Positions 18,800 through 27,993 of a stretch of DNA of 64,000 nt are shown here, one piece after another. Source of the DNA: an uncultured Collinsella sp. (GTDB taxonomy: Bacteria > Actinomycetota > Coriobacteriia > Coriobacteriales > Coriobacteriaceae); the NCBI GenBank assembly GCA_934667065.1, contig CAKULD010000001.1, forward strand, positions 310,001 to 374,000, in the 5' to 3' direction. The notes under the pieces were generated by a model, which saw nothing but the letters and a program-made list of their open reading frames with translations, was not told where the DNA came from and searched no databases. Each line of letters starts with the position of its first letter. Position 1 is the stretch's first letter. The position numbers and the translations under genes were made by a program.

Positions 18800-19840
18800 A
18801 TGATAAATAGTTTGGAAGAAGCAAATCCTTGCAAGCCGTGCATCTCTGTTTTGATTCCGGCGTTTAATGCTGAGCGGTATTTAGGCGACTGCTTGGAATC
18901 GCTTTTGCGTCAAACTTGCACTGATTTCAATATCGTAATTATTGATGATGGATCAACTGACGGGACCGCGATGTGTTGCGACGAGTTCTGCTCGCGCCAT
19001 AGTAATGCGATTGTTATACATACCGAAAATCAGGGACCTCTTCTTGCTCGCAGGACCGCACTTGCTAAAGCAAGTGGGACGCATGTGATGTTTCTGGATG
19101 CGGACGACAAGTTAAAGTCTAATGCTATTGAGAAGTGCTATAGAGATATTGGTGAATACGACCCTGATGTTCTAATGTTTCGTTTTTGCAGAAACTCAAC
19201 ATTTGTAGCACCTTTGCATTTCAGTGGACCAAAGGCGGGAATGTACCGCGTTCAGCATGATATTCAAGCTCTTGTCCTTGAAGGAAACATGAACAGTATG
19301 TGGGGCAAGGTTTTCAGGGGATCTCTTTTTGAAAATAAGACTGACTATTCTGCCTTTGCTGGGGTTATGCATGGGGAAGATTTGCTACAGCTTGCCGAGG
19401 TTGCAGAAAATTGCCAAAGTATGCTTGTTGCCGATGACGTACTTTATTTTTACAGGAAAAGCGAGGAAGCAAGTACGGCTTGCTATAAACCGAGCCAGCG
19501 AATGGACTTGGAGCTCGTGCTTAATTGCATAATCCGTTATGGTAAGGAATGGAAATTAGAAGATAGGACATTTGCTTGTGTTGCGAGAAATGTGGTCTAT
19601 CTTCTAGGGTTGTTGTTTGCAGATGAGTCCTTTGATAAGGCTGCCGCTTGCTATGAACTCAAGGCTTTTGCGGGCATTGTGAATCATGCGATAGATGAAT
19701 TAGGGGATTCGCACATTGTGGATACCTTGCGTTTTGATTATCGATTCATCATCGTAACTCTGCTTCATATGAAGTTCGGGCTGGTTAAGAAGCTAATTAC
19801 AGCCAGACAATACTTGACGAGCTTCCGTAGTTGCTCTTGA
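18800..19840 (+). CDS. GT2-family glycosyltransferase
   Basis: 346 aa from ATG 18800, preceded by AGAGG at 18786. The frame opens earlier at 18692, inside the polymerase gene, but that part is spurious. Motifs SVLIPAFNAERYL, IDDGSTDGT and LDADD mark a GT-A glycosyltransferase. The middle region around MHGEDLL is usual for the family. It is the second of three GT2 enzymes in the locus. Confidence 0.86.
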   Translation: MINSLEEANPCKPCISVLIPAFNAERYLGDCLESLLRQTCTDFNIVIIDDGSTDGTAMCCDEFCSRHSNAIVIHTENQGPLLARRTALAKASGTHVMFLDADDKLKSNAIEKCYRDIGEYDPDVLMFRFCRNSTFVAPLHFSGPKAGMYRVQHDIQALVLEGNMNSMWGKVFRGSLFENKTDYSAFAGVMHGEDLLQLAEVAENCQSMLVADDVLYFYRKSEEASTACYKPSQRMDLELVLNCIIRYGKEWKLEDRTFACVARNVVYLLGLLFADESFDKAAACYELKAFAGIVNHAIDELGDSHIVDTLRFDYRFIIVTLLHMKFGLVKKLITARQYLTSFRSCS

Positions 19841-19916
19841 TGCTGCGGGGGTTAGTCTTTTTCAAAAAATGACGTCAAGTTTTTCTATAACTAGTAAACC
19901 GTTGAAATGGTAACAA

Positions 19917-20912
19917 ATGAATGCACCTGAGTTTTCAATTATTGTGCCTGTGTACAATACCGTAGGCTATCTTTTTAGATGTGTATCTGCGATCTTGTCT
20001 CAAGATTTTAATAATTTTGAGTTGATTCTTGTTGACGACGGCTCGACTGATGGTTCTGCGGATATCTGTGATGAATTCGCTGCGCAAGATTGCAGAATTC
20101 GTTGCTTTCACAAGCTGAACGGTGGTGTTTCTTCCGCTCGCAATGCTGGTATCGATGTCGCGCGAGGACGGTATATATGGTTCTGTGATAGCGACGACCG
20201 AATGTGCGTTGGCGCTTTGCATAGGTTAGCCCTTGCCATATCTTCCGAATCCAGACCTCTAGTGATTGCATTTCCTGTGGAGCAAATCGATGGTGACGGC
20301 AATAGACTGGGCCTAATACCTGCGCCAAAACCTAGCGTTTCTCCTGACGAGGGCCCTCTTCAGTGCGGAGACCTTCTATTTCCATATGCCCATGTGTTTC
20401 AAAGGTCCCTTATTGAAGATGAGCGATTTGATACCACTTTGGTTCTACTTGAGGATCGCGACTTTCTTTACAAAATGTTCTGGAAGGCTGCTGGATCGGT
20501 TGCTGTCATTGACGAACCGTTGTACCAATATCTGATTACTAGGGAAGATTCTGCTGTTAATTCTGCCTCTGTTGCCAAGTATGTCGATGCAACCGCGGTG
20601 CAGGATCGTATTCTGCGCAACGAGATTTCGCTCGGTCACCCTTCGCCCGCATTTGAGTTATTTGCGTCTCATTCCATCGGAGTTCTCTCTATGGTGGTTC
20701 GACTAGGCTCAAGGCCTGGCGATTATGAACTATTGCGTAACAGATTGTTGGGTTATCGGAAATATCTGTCACTTTTGCACGGTGCGACTAAAGCCAAATA
20801 TCTACTGATTCTTCATTTCCCAGTTATTTTCAACGCCCTGACGAGAGTATATGGAGTGTGTAAAAGCCTGAAGGGCAACCGAGCGGGTTCAACCGTATTG
20901 ATAGAAGAATGA
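19917..20912 (+). CDS. GT2-family glycosyltransferase
   Basis: 331 aa with SIIVPVYNTVGYLFRC at the start, VDDGSTDGSADICDEF near 40 and the CDSDD metal-binding motif near 93. The C-terminus is basic and could contact the membrane. A 76-base gap precedes it. The 160 bases after it are AT-rich with no gene seen. Confidence 0.87.
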   Translation: MNAPEFSIIVPVYNTVGYLFRCVSAILSQDFNNFELILVDDGSTDGSADICDEFAAQDCRIRCFHKLNGGVSSARNAGIDVARGRYIWFCDSDDRMCVGALHRLALAISSESRPLVIAFPVEQIDGDGNRLGLIPAPKPSVSPDEGPLQCGDLLFPYAHVFQRSLIEDERFDTTLVLLEDRDFLYKMFWKAAGSVAVIDEPLYQYLITREDSAVNSASVAKYVDATAVQDRILRNEISLGHPSPAFELFASHSIGVLSMVVRLGSRPGDYELLRNRLLGYRKYLSLLHGATKAKYLLILHFPVIFNALTRVYGVCKSLKGNRAGSTVLIEE

Positions 20913-21072
20913 GGGTGATTATTTTCTGCCCACTTATTGCAATTAATTATTAAAGTTGCTCCTCTGGCAATCTGTTGTTTCGAAATTCGCTTTTTGATGC
21001 TATTTGCCATTGAGGTGGAAATTTATGCCCTAATTACAAGTCGTTTAATTCAGTGGATTGGACTGATTTGCT

Positions 21073-22128
21073 ATGAATATTGCAATCATGACGATACAAA
21101 GCGTTAATTATGGAAACAGACTTCAAAACTATGCGCTTCAAACCGTTCTTAATGATTTGGGAAACAATACCGAATCCCTAAGGCGAGACGCCGGCTTTCA
21201 TGGGTCAGTTTTATCAAAAATGCGCGCCCTTAAGCGTAAAGTTGGTACGGTTAAGCATAGGGCTGATAGATTGGCTGCGTTTAGGCGATTTGATGGCAGC
21301 TACATCACTTTTTCTGATTCGGTTGTATCCAAAGAATTTGTTTCCCCCAATATCGATACAGCGTACGACTGCTTTGTTATCGGCTCTGATCAAGTATGGA
21401 ATCCTGATTTTAGTTTTAATAGCGAGCTGGAGTATTTGCCGATGGTATCGTGTGGCAAAAAGATTGCCTACGCTGCTAGCTTTGGCGTGAGTGAAATCCT
21501 TGAAAACCGCGAGGTGACGGCCGCTTTAATCGATGACATCAACTCGATATCTGTTCGCGAGGCTGCAGGAGCCGGAATCATTCGTGATCTTGCCGGCTTC
21601 GACGTCCCGGTAGTGCTTGATCCAACGCTTCTGCTCGGACCTTTAGAATGGGAAACAGTGTCGGCCAGGCCTAAAAAGTTGAACCTTAGTCGGCCCTATG
21701 TATTCAAATATGTTCTCGGTGACGATGTGAACGACAAACGCATTGCCTCCCTTGCGGCTTCTCGCGGTTTTGAAGTCATTGATGTGATGGACGAGTCGCT
21801 GGCGATTGGTCCTTCTGAGTTTGTGTGGCTTGCCGCCCATAGCGCTCTCGTGTGCACGGACTCTTTTCACGCAAGCGTTTTTGCCTTGCTGCATCATAGG
21901 CCTCTCGCCATCTTTGAGCGTGTTAGCGCAGATGCCGATATGTCGTCGCGTTTTGACACGCTGTGTGCTAATTTCGGACTCAAGGGACATCGCTCCTCCG
22001 AAGAATCTTTCTGCGAAGATGCTATTTTCGGTACGAATTGGGATGACGTCGATGTTAGGCTAACGGCACTTCGTAACTCATCTCTAGCGTGGCTGAAAGA
22101 TGCACTCGAAGGTGTTTCCCGTGGCTAG
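21073..22128 (+). CDS. Polysaccharide pyruvyl transferase family protein
   Basis: 351 aa. It has the family features: N-terminal NYGNRLQNYALQ, GSDQVWNPDF near 102, VLDPTLLLGP in the middle and the C-terminal TDSFHASVFALLHHRPLA. Members move pyruvate from phosphoenolpyruvate to a sugar, giving an acidic ketal decoration, so the polymer made here is probably anionic. The ribosome binding site is weak. The C-terminal end overlaps or abuts the flippase start. Confidence 0.86.
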   Translation: MNIAIMTIQSVNYGNRLQNYALQTVLNDLGNNTESLRRDAGFHGSVLSKMRALKRKVGTVKHRADRLAAFRRFDGSYITFSDSVVSKEFVSPNIDTAYDCFVIGSDQVWNPDFSFNSELEYLPMVSCGKKIAYAASFGVSEILENREVTAALIDDINSISVREAAGAGIIRDLAGFDVPVVLDPTLLLGPLEWETVSARPKKLNLSRPYVFKYVLGDDVNDKRIASLAASRGFEVIDVMDESLAIGPSEFVWLAAHSALVCTDSFHASVFALLHHRPLAIFERVSADADMSSRFDTLCANFGLKGHRSSEESFCEDAIFGTNWDDVDVRLTALRNSSLAWLKDALEGVSRG

Positions 22129-23626
22129 CCAACGTAAGGCCGGCGCTCTTCTCGGTTACCTTAACATCATTGTCAAAAATCTAGTCAACCTTGTCTACAC
22201 GCCTATGCTTTTGTCCTTTGTGGGCCAGGCCGACTACGGTGTATACCAAACATCCAACTCGTTTGTATTCTCGCTCTCACTGCTAACCTTTGGGTTCTCG
22301 GAGGCGTACGTCCGCTTCTATACGCAGAGGAAGGCGCACGGTACGGATGAGGATATACGCTCCCTAAACGGCATGTACCTCATGCTGTACCTTGCCGTCT
22401 GCGCCATCGCGCTTTCATTGGGCCTTCTGTTTGCGGCAAACGTAGAGACTTTTTTCTCTAGAAGCTTCACCCCTGGACAGGTGGGGCTTGCTGGGAAACT
22501 CATGGCGATTATGGCTGTCAACGTAGCGTGTACGCTGTTCTCCACGGTTTTCGACGCCTATATCATTGCTCACGAGCAGTTCAAGTACCAGCAGACCAGG
22601 CAGATGTTTACCACTCTGGCAACTCCAGGTATCGCGTTTCTGCTTCTCAGTGCCGGCATGGGCGCTGTTGGCGTGGCCGTTGCTCAGCTTTCTGTCACAC
22701 TTGTTCTTCTTTTGCTGAATGCCCGATTCGCTTACTTCAAGCTTGGCATGCGGTTCAACCTCAAGAGGTTCGACACGACACTTTTCCGAGCCATAGCTGC
22801 GTTTTCTGCCTGGATTTTCGCGAACCAGGTATGCGATCTTGTCAACCAGAGCGTACCCAACATGATGCTTGGCGCACTCACTAGCGCGGTGACGGTTTCC
22901 ATTTTCGCGGTGTCCCTTCAGATTCGCCAGGTTTTCTATTCCCTTTCGACCACCATGTCGAGCGTTTTTGTCCCCAAGATCAACCGTATCGTTGCAGAAT
23001 CCGATGACAACTATGTCCTCACGAGACTCATGACGCGCGTTGGCCGTTACCAGATGTTTTTGTTCTGCTGGGTGTACTGCGGGTTCGTGCTTGTGGGTCG
23101 GTTCTTCATTACCAAGTGGGCGGGGGAGGGCTTTGTCGATGCCTACTATCTTATCTGTGCGATGACGCTTCCCGTCGGAGTTCCTCTGTGCCAGAACACG
23201 GGTATCGAAATTCAGCGCGCAAAGAATAGGCATAAGGCTCGTAGCGTCGTCTATCTCTTCATGGCGGTGTTGAATGTCGTCTTCACCTGGATTGCCTCTC
23301 CTTATCTAGGGTGCTGGGCTCCCGCGATCGCCTACATTGCGAGCATCGTATTGGGTAACGGACTCTTTATGAACTGGTATTACCAGAACCGCATCGGGCT
23401 CGACATGGTGTTCTTCTGGAAGCGCAACCTGCCGGTGGCGCTGGTTTCTGCTGCAGTCCTTGCCGCCTGCAAGGCGCTGAGTGTTTTTCTTCCCGTCACC
23501 AGCTGGCTGCTGTTCCTCGCCTGGGGCGCGGTGTACACAGTGCTGTTCGCAGTTGCTATGTGGCTATTTGTTCTTGATTCCGATGAGAAGGCGGGGATTA
23601 CCGCCCGACTTCCGTTCCTCCGTTAG
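22121..23626 (+). CDS. MOP-superfamily polysaccharide flippase (Wzx-like)
   Basis: 501 aa if started at GTG 22121, which has GAAGG 8 bases upstream. An ATG at 22100 is the alternative. Twelve to fourteen hydrophobic helices span the protein. The N-terminus (GALLGYLNIIVKNLVNL) is typical of oligosaccharide flippases. It would flip the lipid-linked repeat unit to the outer face before polymerisation. It overlaps the pyruvyl transferase gene by 8 bases, and GC content rises again here relative to the GT2 genes. Confidence 0.88.
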   Translation: MASQRKAGALLGYLNIIVKNLVNLVYTPMLLSFVGQADYGVYQTSNSFVFSLSLLTFGFSEAYVRFYTQRKAHGTDEDIRSLNGMYLMLYLAVCAIALSLGLLFAANVETFFSRSFTPGQVGLAGKLMAIMAVNVACTLFSTVFDAYIIAHEQFKYQQTRQMFTTLATPGIAFLLLSAGMGAVGVAVAQLSVTLVLLLLNARFAYFKLGMRFNLKRFDTTLFRAIAAFSAWIFANQVCDLVNQSVPNMMLGALTSAVTVSIFAVSLQIRQVFYSLSTTMSSVFVPKINRIVAESDDNYVLTRLMTRVGRYQMFLFCWVYCGFVLVGRFFITKWAGEGFVDAYYLICAMTLPVGVPLCQNTGIEIQRAKNRHKARSVVYLFMAVLNVVFTWIASPYLGCWAPAIAYIASIVLGNGLFMNWYYQNRIGLDMVFFWKRNLPVALVSAAVLAACKALSVFLPVTSWLLFLAWGAVYTVLFAVAMWLFVLDSDEKAGITARLPFLR

Positions 23627-23635
23627 GGGCTATTT

Positions 23636-24844
23636 ATGTCTAATCCTGAGATTTGCGCACTCGGAGACGCCTGCTGCGGCTGCGGCGCCTGCTCCGCCGG
23701 TTGCCCCAAGGGCTGTATCTCCATGGAGCGAGACAGTCTCGGTTTCTCCCGGCCTATCGTGGATACCGAGGCCTGCATCGGCTGCGGCGCCTGCGAGCGG
23801 GCCTGCCCCGCGATGGGGGAGCGATCTGCCGACAAGCTGCGATCCGTCTCATGGGCGAAGGCAGACTCTCCAGAGCTGCTGAACCGTTCCTCATCCGGCG
23901 GCATGTTCGGGCTCCTTGCTCGAAAGGTGCTTTCCGATGGCGGTGTCGTCTGCGGCGCGGCTTTCGATGAGGGATGCCGCACTGTCCGCCATGTGCTCGT
24001 CGAAAACGAAGCCGGCCTCGATGACGCCATGCGCTCCAAATACGTGCAGAGCTCCGTCGGGAAAGAGGCGTACAGGGGCGTTCGCGATGCGATCCGGTCC
24101 GGTCGACGCGTCCTCTTCGCCGGTACCGCCTGCCAGGTCGCGGGCATGAGGGGATATCTCGGGAAGCTCGCCGACGGCGACCTTTTTCTGTCCGTCGACG
24201 TCATCTGCCACGGCGTCCCATCTCCCGAACTCTGGTCGCGATGGATCGACTACCGCGGCGAGGCCTTCGGGTCGGACGTCTGCGACGTGAATATGCGGAG
24301 TAAGACAACCGGATGGTTGTCTTTCTCCGCTATGTACAAGCACATAGCGGAGAAAGACAACACCGGGGACACCGAGTCCCAGGTGTTCGGACAAGACTGG
24401 TACATGAAAGCGTTTCTGGCCAATGCGAGCCTTCGTTCGTCCTGTCTGGCATGTCCCGCGAAGCGCTCCAGCGGCGCCGATATCACGCTCGGCGACTTCT
24501 GGGGGTTCCAGGATATCCATCCCGAGGTCGACTACTCCAAGGGCGTATCTGCCGTCCTGTGCAACACGGATAAGGGCAAGCGGGCGTTCGAGGCTATCTC
24601 TGGGCTCACCGTAAACGGTCCGGCGACACTTGACGAGGTCATCGCGGGCAACCCCAGCCTCGTCCGTTCTGTCGCACCGTATCCAAAACGAGACGAGTTT
24701 TTGGTCAACGTGTCAGCTGGGGCGTCCGTTCCCGATCTCATGACCAACTGGGACTTCCGCCCTACGATCTGCCAGCGCATTCGAGCCAAGCTCGGTAGAA
24801 TCAAACGACGTCTTAAGAAGCTAGTTGGCGGTGATTTGCAATAG
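23636..24844 (+). CDS. FrhB-like protein (coenzyme F420 hydrogenase/dehydrogenase beta-subunit family)
   Basis: 402 aa. Two N-terminal [4Fe-4S] ferredoxin motifs (CCGCGACSAGCPKGC and CIGCGACERACP) are followed by the FrhB N- and C-terminal domains with SSGGMFGLLA, FAGTACQVAGM and ITLGDFWGFQ. Homologues occur in many polysaccharide loci next to pyruvyl transferases. Their role there is unproven; an F420- or flavin-dependent redox step on a sugar is inferred. A 20-bp perfect palindrome lies inside the coding sequence (24316-24361) and encodes residues unlike the family at that point. This is the last gene of the polysaccharide locus. Confidence 0.85.
   Translation: MSNPEICALGDACCGCGACSAGCPKGCISMERDSLGFSRPIVDTEACIGCGACERACPAMGERSADKLRSVSWAKADSPELLNRSSSGGMFGLLARKVLSDGGVVCGAAFDEGCRTVRHVLVENEAGLDDAMRSKYVQSSVGKEAYRGVRDAIRSGRRVLFAGTACQVAGMRGYLGKLADGDLFLSVDVICHGVPSPELWSRWIDYRGEAFGSDVCDVNMRSKTTGWLSFSAMYKHIAEKDNTGDTESQVFGQDWYMKAFLANASLRSSCLACPAKRSSGADITLGDFWGFQDIHPEVDYSKGVSAVLCNTDKGKRAFEAISGLTVNGPATLDEVIAGNPSLVRSVAPYPKRDEFLVNVSAGASVPDLMTNWDFRPTICQRIRAKLGRIKRRLKKLVGGDLQ
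24303..24361. repeat. Perfect 20-bp inverted repeat inside the FrhB-like gene
   Basis: Arms 24316-24335 and 24342-24361 are exact reverse complements around a 6-nt loop. A third half-copy (AAGACAACC, 24303-24311) pairs with GGTTGTCTT next to it. The frame stays open through the structure. Confidence 0.9.
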
Positions 24845-24970
24845 TTTTGCGTTGTACTTGGAGCTTATTCAAATAGGTAATGCTTGCTCGTCAGTCTTTC
24901 TTTTGCTTCGCAGACAGTGACTGGCGTCGAGGGTAGATTGCATAAAGGCATACGTTGAAAGGGGTCATTG

Positions 24971-26074
24971 ATGACGGGGCGTGGACGTCGCCAGCGAGAT
25001 GAAGAATGGACTCGTAAGTTTTCCAAGCTTCTTCATTTAGTTGTTGAGAGCAATAATATTAAGCTCGACCATCTTGATAGCGATGCCGGCATATTAATGA
25101 GTGCTTATCGGACCTGGGTGTCGGGGAGAAATCTGCCACTTCCGTCGTACTTTAATTTGTTGCTGTCGTTCATTGCTCCTAGGGTTAGTGATTCATCTGG
25201 TCCAATAATTCTTGAACGCGTTCATTTGGATTGTGTCGATACGCCGGCATGGAATGCGGTTGTGTCGTATTCCGTGTTTGAGGGGGATATGCAGCGATAT
25301 ATTCCTGCCGTACTAGAGATTTATTGGCGAATGGGAAGGAAAGCGGACCCATTGCCTTTGGTTACCGATGATACGGTTAGACCATCTGGGAAAACTGCTG
25401 CGGTTGTGTTTGATTTTGTGGGCACGCTTTTGCCTAAAATTGATGCCGACAGTAGTCTCCGTTATATCTGGATCGAAGCTGGTCAAGATAGAGCACGATT
25501 CCAGAGTATTCTTACTCGTTATTCTCGCGATGCTGATGACAGGCGAAGCTATTTTCAACAGGCTGCGGAATTATTTAGGGAAACGCGCATTAACAAAGAC
25601 GACATCATCCGCATTGGAACGGGGACTTGTCTAATTCCTGGTATCGAGGATGTTTTCAAGACGCTAAGTGATGCGGGCGTTTTGATTTGGATTGTATCTC
25701 GATCGGAGAGGCAGTTTATACGCTCGGCCCTTGGTGATCTTGCTTGCTATGTGGAGGAAATTAAGTCAAATCAGTTCCTCTTTGATTCTGAAGGCGTCGT
25801 GGATGGCATTCGCATTAGTCCTTTTGACTACGAGGGGAAGCGCAGGTTTGTTAGCAGGGTCGCAGGTGATTTAGGAGTTTCGCCCCAAGACATTGTGTTT
25901 GTTGGAAATTCAAATAACGATGCGTCCGTGAGAGGCAGCGGTGCAGTTACTGTTTGCGTTTCTCCGTCTAATACTACGGGTACAGATCGGTCGTCTTGGA
26001 CCCACTGCTGCCTGTGCTGCGATGACCTGAGAGACATCCTTCCGTTTATTAAGTTACAAAGTACTACAAAGTAA
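24971..26074 (+). CDS. HAD-like hydrolase domain protein with N-terminal possible DNA-binding region
   Basis: 367 aa from ATG 24971, with GAAAGGGG upstream. Residues 18-72 resemble a Cro/C1-type helix-turn-helix (pattern ending in YRTWVSGRNLPLPSYFNLLL). Residues about 145-345 form a HAD fold: motif I VFDFVGTLL, where the usual second Asp is Val; a motif II serine in WIVSRSE; a Lys in YEGKRRF; and motif IV VFVGNSNND. The missing second Asp makes classic phosphatase activity doubtful; a nucleophile Asp remains. It opens the defence island, with two small genes downstream on the same strand. The function is unknown. Confidence 0.65.
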   Translation: MTGRGRRQRDEEWTRKFSKLLHLVVESNNIKLDHLDSDAGILMSAYRTWVSGRNLPLPSYFNLLLSFIAPRVSDSSGPIILERVHLDCVDTPAWNAVVSYSVFEGDMQRYIPAVLEIYWRMGRKADPLPLVTDDTVRPSGKTAAVVFDFVGTLLPKIDADSSLRYIWIEAGQDRARFQSILTRYSRDADDRRSYFQQAAELFRETRINKDDIIRIGTGTCLIPGIEDVFKTLSDAGVLIWIVSRSERQFIRSALGDLACYVEEIKSNQFLFDSEGVVDGIRISPFDYEGKRRFVSRVAGDLGVSPQDIVFVGNSNNDASVRGSGAVTVCVSPSNTTGTDRSSWTHCCLCCDDLRDILPFIKLQSTTK

Positions 26075-26221
26075 GGCGGAGCACGGGCACCCTGTTGCGT
26101 ACCTTGTGTCTGTTTCTTGGTTGGCTTGTGCACTTGGTTGCCTGGACTTGCTCGGCTTCGTCAGCCAATGCCTTGTCGGTTCGCGTCATTATGTAGGCAA
26201 GACAAAAGACGGAAGGCAGGG

Positions 26222-26581
26222 ATGGTTGCTATGTCGGAGATTTCGCTTGGACCAGTGACGGATACCGAGATTAAGCTTACGAAGGAGGTACTGAACGCCG
26301 TAGTGAATGCTGCGTGGAGCTATAAGTGCTCTAGAGAGTTTAAACGTGGCCAGGTAGAAAGCATTCGCATTGCAGTCGACTACTTCAACGCTGCAGCAAA
26401 GGTGAGTTATGTGGGTCAGCTTACAGGCGTGATGATGAGTACGATCGCAAACTCCGCCAGGATGTACCAGCGCTACGAGAACGAGGGAATTATGGACGAG
26501 ATGGTTAAGCAGCAGTTCAACCAGACGCTTGAGGTACAAGCCAAGTGCCTGAGCTCTATTCTCGAGCAGTTTGCTAAGTAG
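26222..26581 (+). CDS. Hypothetical small helical protein
   Basis: About 119 aa from ATG 26222, with GAAGG just upstream; ATG 26231 is an alternative. It is predicted mostly helical and soluble, with no recognised motif. It starts 148 bases after the HAD protein gene and is followed by a two-helix membrane protein gene. The three may form a unit. The open frame extends upstream to 26117 without coding character. Confidence 0.55.
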   Translation: MVAMSEISLGPVTDTEIKLTKEVLNAVVNAAWSYKCSREFKRGQVESIRIAVDYFNAAAKVSYVGQLTGVMMSTIANSARMYQRYENEGIMDEMVKQQFNQTLEVQAKCLSSILEQFAK

Positions 26582-26630
26582 CCCCCGTATTGAGGCCGGT
26601 CAAAGTCGTAGTTTGGTTGGGGTGCGAATT

Positions 26631-26867
26631 ATGCTCATTCGATATTTGGTTGCTAAGGCCCATATGCGCATCATCGGTATCCGTGCTCGGTTTCGGATTT
26701 GGCTGGCTGTGCGGTCTGACGTGTTGATAGCCTTTTCGGTGCTTTTACTGCCGGCAGTTATCGCCGGGGTGATTATTGGGCTGACGGTTGGATCGGTGCG
26801 CGCGGCACTATTAACTGCCGCTTTCTGCTTTGCGGTCGAGATATACAAGGTGCTTCAGCTAGATTAG
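26631..26867 (+). CDS. Small two-helix membrane protein
   Basis: 78 aa from ATG 26631, with a GGTTGGGGTG stretch upstream. The basic N-terminus (several Arg) is followed by two hydrophobic helices, about 30-54 and 55-74. No family is recognised. Position after the 26222 gene suggests co-transcription. Small two-helix proteins in defence islands can be membrane-disrupting effectors, but nothing here proves that. Confidence 0.5.
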   Translation: MLIRYLVAKAHMRIIGIRARFRIWLAVRSDVLIAFSVLLLPAVIAGVIIGLTVGSVRAALLTAAFCFAVEIYKVLQLD

Positions 26868-26956
26868 TGATGCGGGGCTGCGACTGCGAATTGCTGCCGT
26901 TTTGATACTTGCATGTCCTTGCGTTCTAACGATGACGAACGCCACAATATTGCACA

Positions 26957-26993
26957 GGGCACCGGGGCCGATATGGGCCCGGTGCCCTTTTGT
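26957..26993 (+). terminator. Terminator with GGGCACCGGG stem
   Basis: A 13-bp stem with one mismatch (26957-26969 with 26975-26987) is followed by TTTTGTT. Related stems occur at 31127-31165 and 32908-32937, at other module boundaries of the island. Confidence 0.8.
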
Positions 26994-27171
26994 TGCGGGT
27001 GGTGATCTTGCCGATGTCACGTGTTCGATATATATGACCTTAAAAGGAGTACTTATGTTCGCATGAGGGAGCGCGGCGGTACAATTAACGCCATAAATAA
27101 GTGCTGTTGTTCGTACGGTATGGCCTGTGCTGTCAATTCGCCGGTGAGCAGATTGTGAGGTTGAAGAGCTT

Positions 27172-27984
27172 ATGGACCGAGTCAAGAAAAATATTATTGG
27201 TGTTGATTCTTCAAAGAGAGAATTAGTCTCCAAAAGATATAGACGGATTACCAAGGCTGTGAACTCAGAGTTTTGGAGTTCCAGCAGCGAGACGGCTCAT
27301 TCAATGTATGTGGGCTCTTATGGACGCGGCACTGCAACGGCAGATAGTGATCTCGACGTATTGCTGTCCCTTCCTCAAAGCGAGTACGAGCGCTTTAGCG
27401 TGTATAAGGGCAACGGCCAATCAAGGCTTCTTCAGGCAGTTAAAGCTGCTGTTTCTGAAAGCTACTCAACAACCAACGTTAAGGCTGACGGCCAAGTTGT
27501 CGTCGTGAAGTTTTCGGACGGAATGAAGTTCGAGCTCCTTCCGGCATTTGAGCGCATGAACGGCTGGGGATCATTCGTGGGTTATGACTACCCTGATAGC
27601 AATATGGGCGGCAGATGGCTGGCGACTAATCCTAAGGCGGAGCAGGATGCGATGAAAGAGAAGAATGGAAGTTCGAATGGGCTTCTATTCGATACTTGCA
27701 AGCATATTCGAAACGTCCATACCGAGTGTTTCTCAAGTTATAGGTTGTCTGGCATCGTTATCGATAGTTTCGTGTTCTCTGCGATTGGAAATTGGCATTG
27801 GGTAGATGGAGAAGGTTCTGCACCGGCGGGTACGTACGAGACACGACTTTTGGATGAGTTTAATCGCCTTTCCACGCAGGGAACGGTGCCATTCGCGCTT
27901 TTTAGCCCAGGTAGCCAGCAGGCTATTGATACGACCAAAAGCTATGAGTGCCTTGGAAAGGTGCTTCGCCAAATGGCGTGCTAG
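27172..27984 (+). CDS. CD-NTase (cGAS/DncV-like nucleotidyltransferase), CBASS sensor
   Basis: 270 aa. The nucleotidyltransferase signature GSYGRGTATADSDLDV (48-63) gives the two metal-binding acids Asp60 and Asp62. The third acid fits Glu121 in KFELLPAF. The domain is of the oligonucleotide/cyclic-dinucleotide synthase type that makes a second messenger on phage infection. The product base specificity cannot be read from this. The downstream gene, starting 9 bases later, encodes a SLATT membrane protein, the usual partner in minimal CBASS operons. In the leader, AAAGGAG precedes a 3-codon open frame at 27055, perhaps a leftover. Confidence 0.85.
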   Translation: MDRVKKNIIGVDSSKRELVSKRYRRITKAVNSEFWSSSSETAHSMYVGSYGRGTATADSDLDVLLSLPQSEYERFSVYKGNGQSRLLQAVKAAVSESYSTTNVKADGQVVVVKFSDGMKFELLPAFERMNGWGSFVGYDYPDSNMGGRWLATNPKAEQDAMKEKNGSSNGLLFDTCKHIRNVHTECFSSYRLSGIVIDSFVFSAIGNWHWVDGEGSAPAGTYETRLLDEFNRLSTQGTVPFALFSPGSQQAIDTTKSYECLGKVLRQMAC

Positions 27985-27993
27985 GAGGTTGTT

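Noticed and set aside
24303..24361. Assembly artefact as the explanation of the palindrome
   Set aside because: The frame remains open and the flanking sequence is normal, so I treat it as real, although resequencing would settle it.
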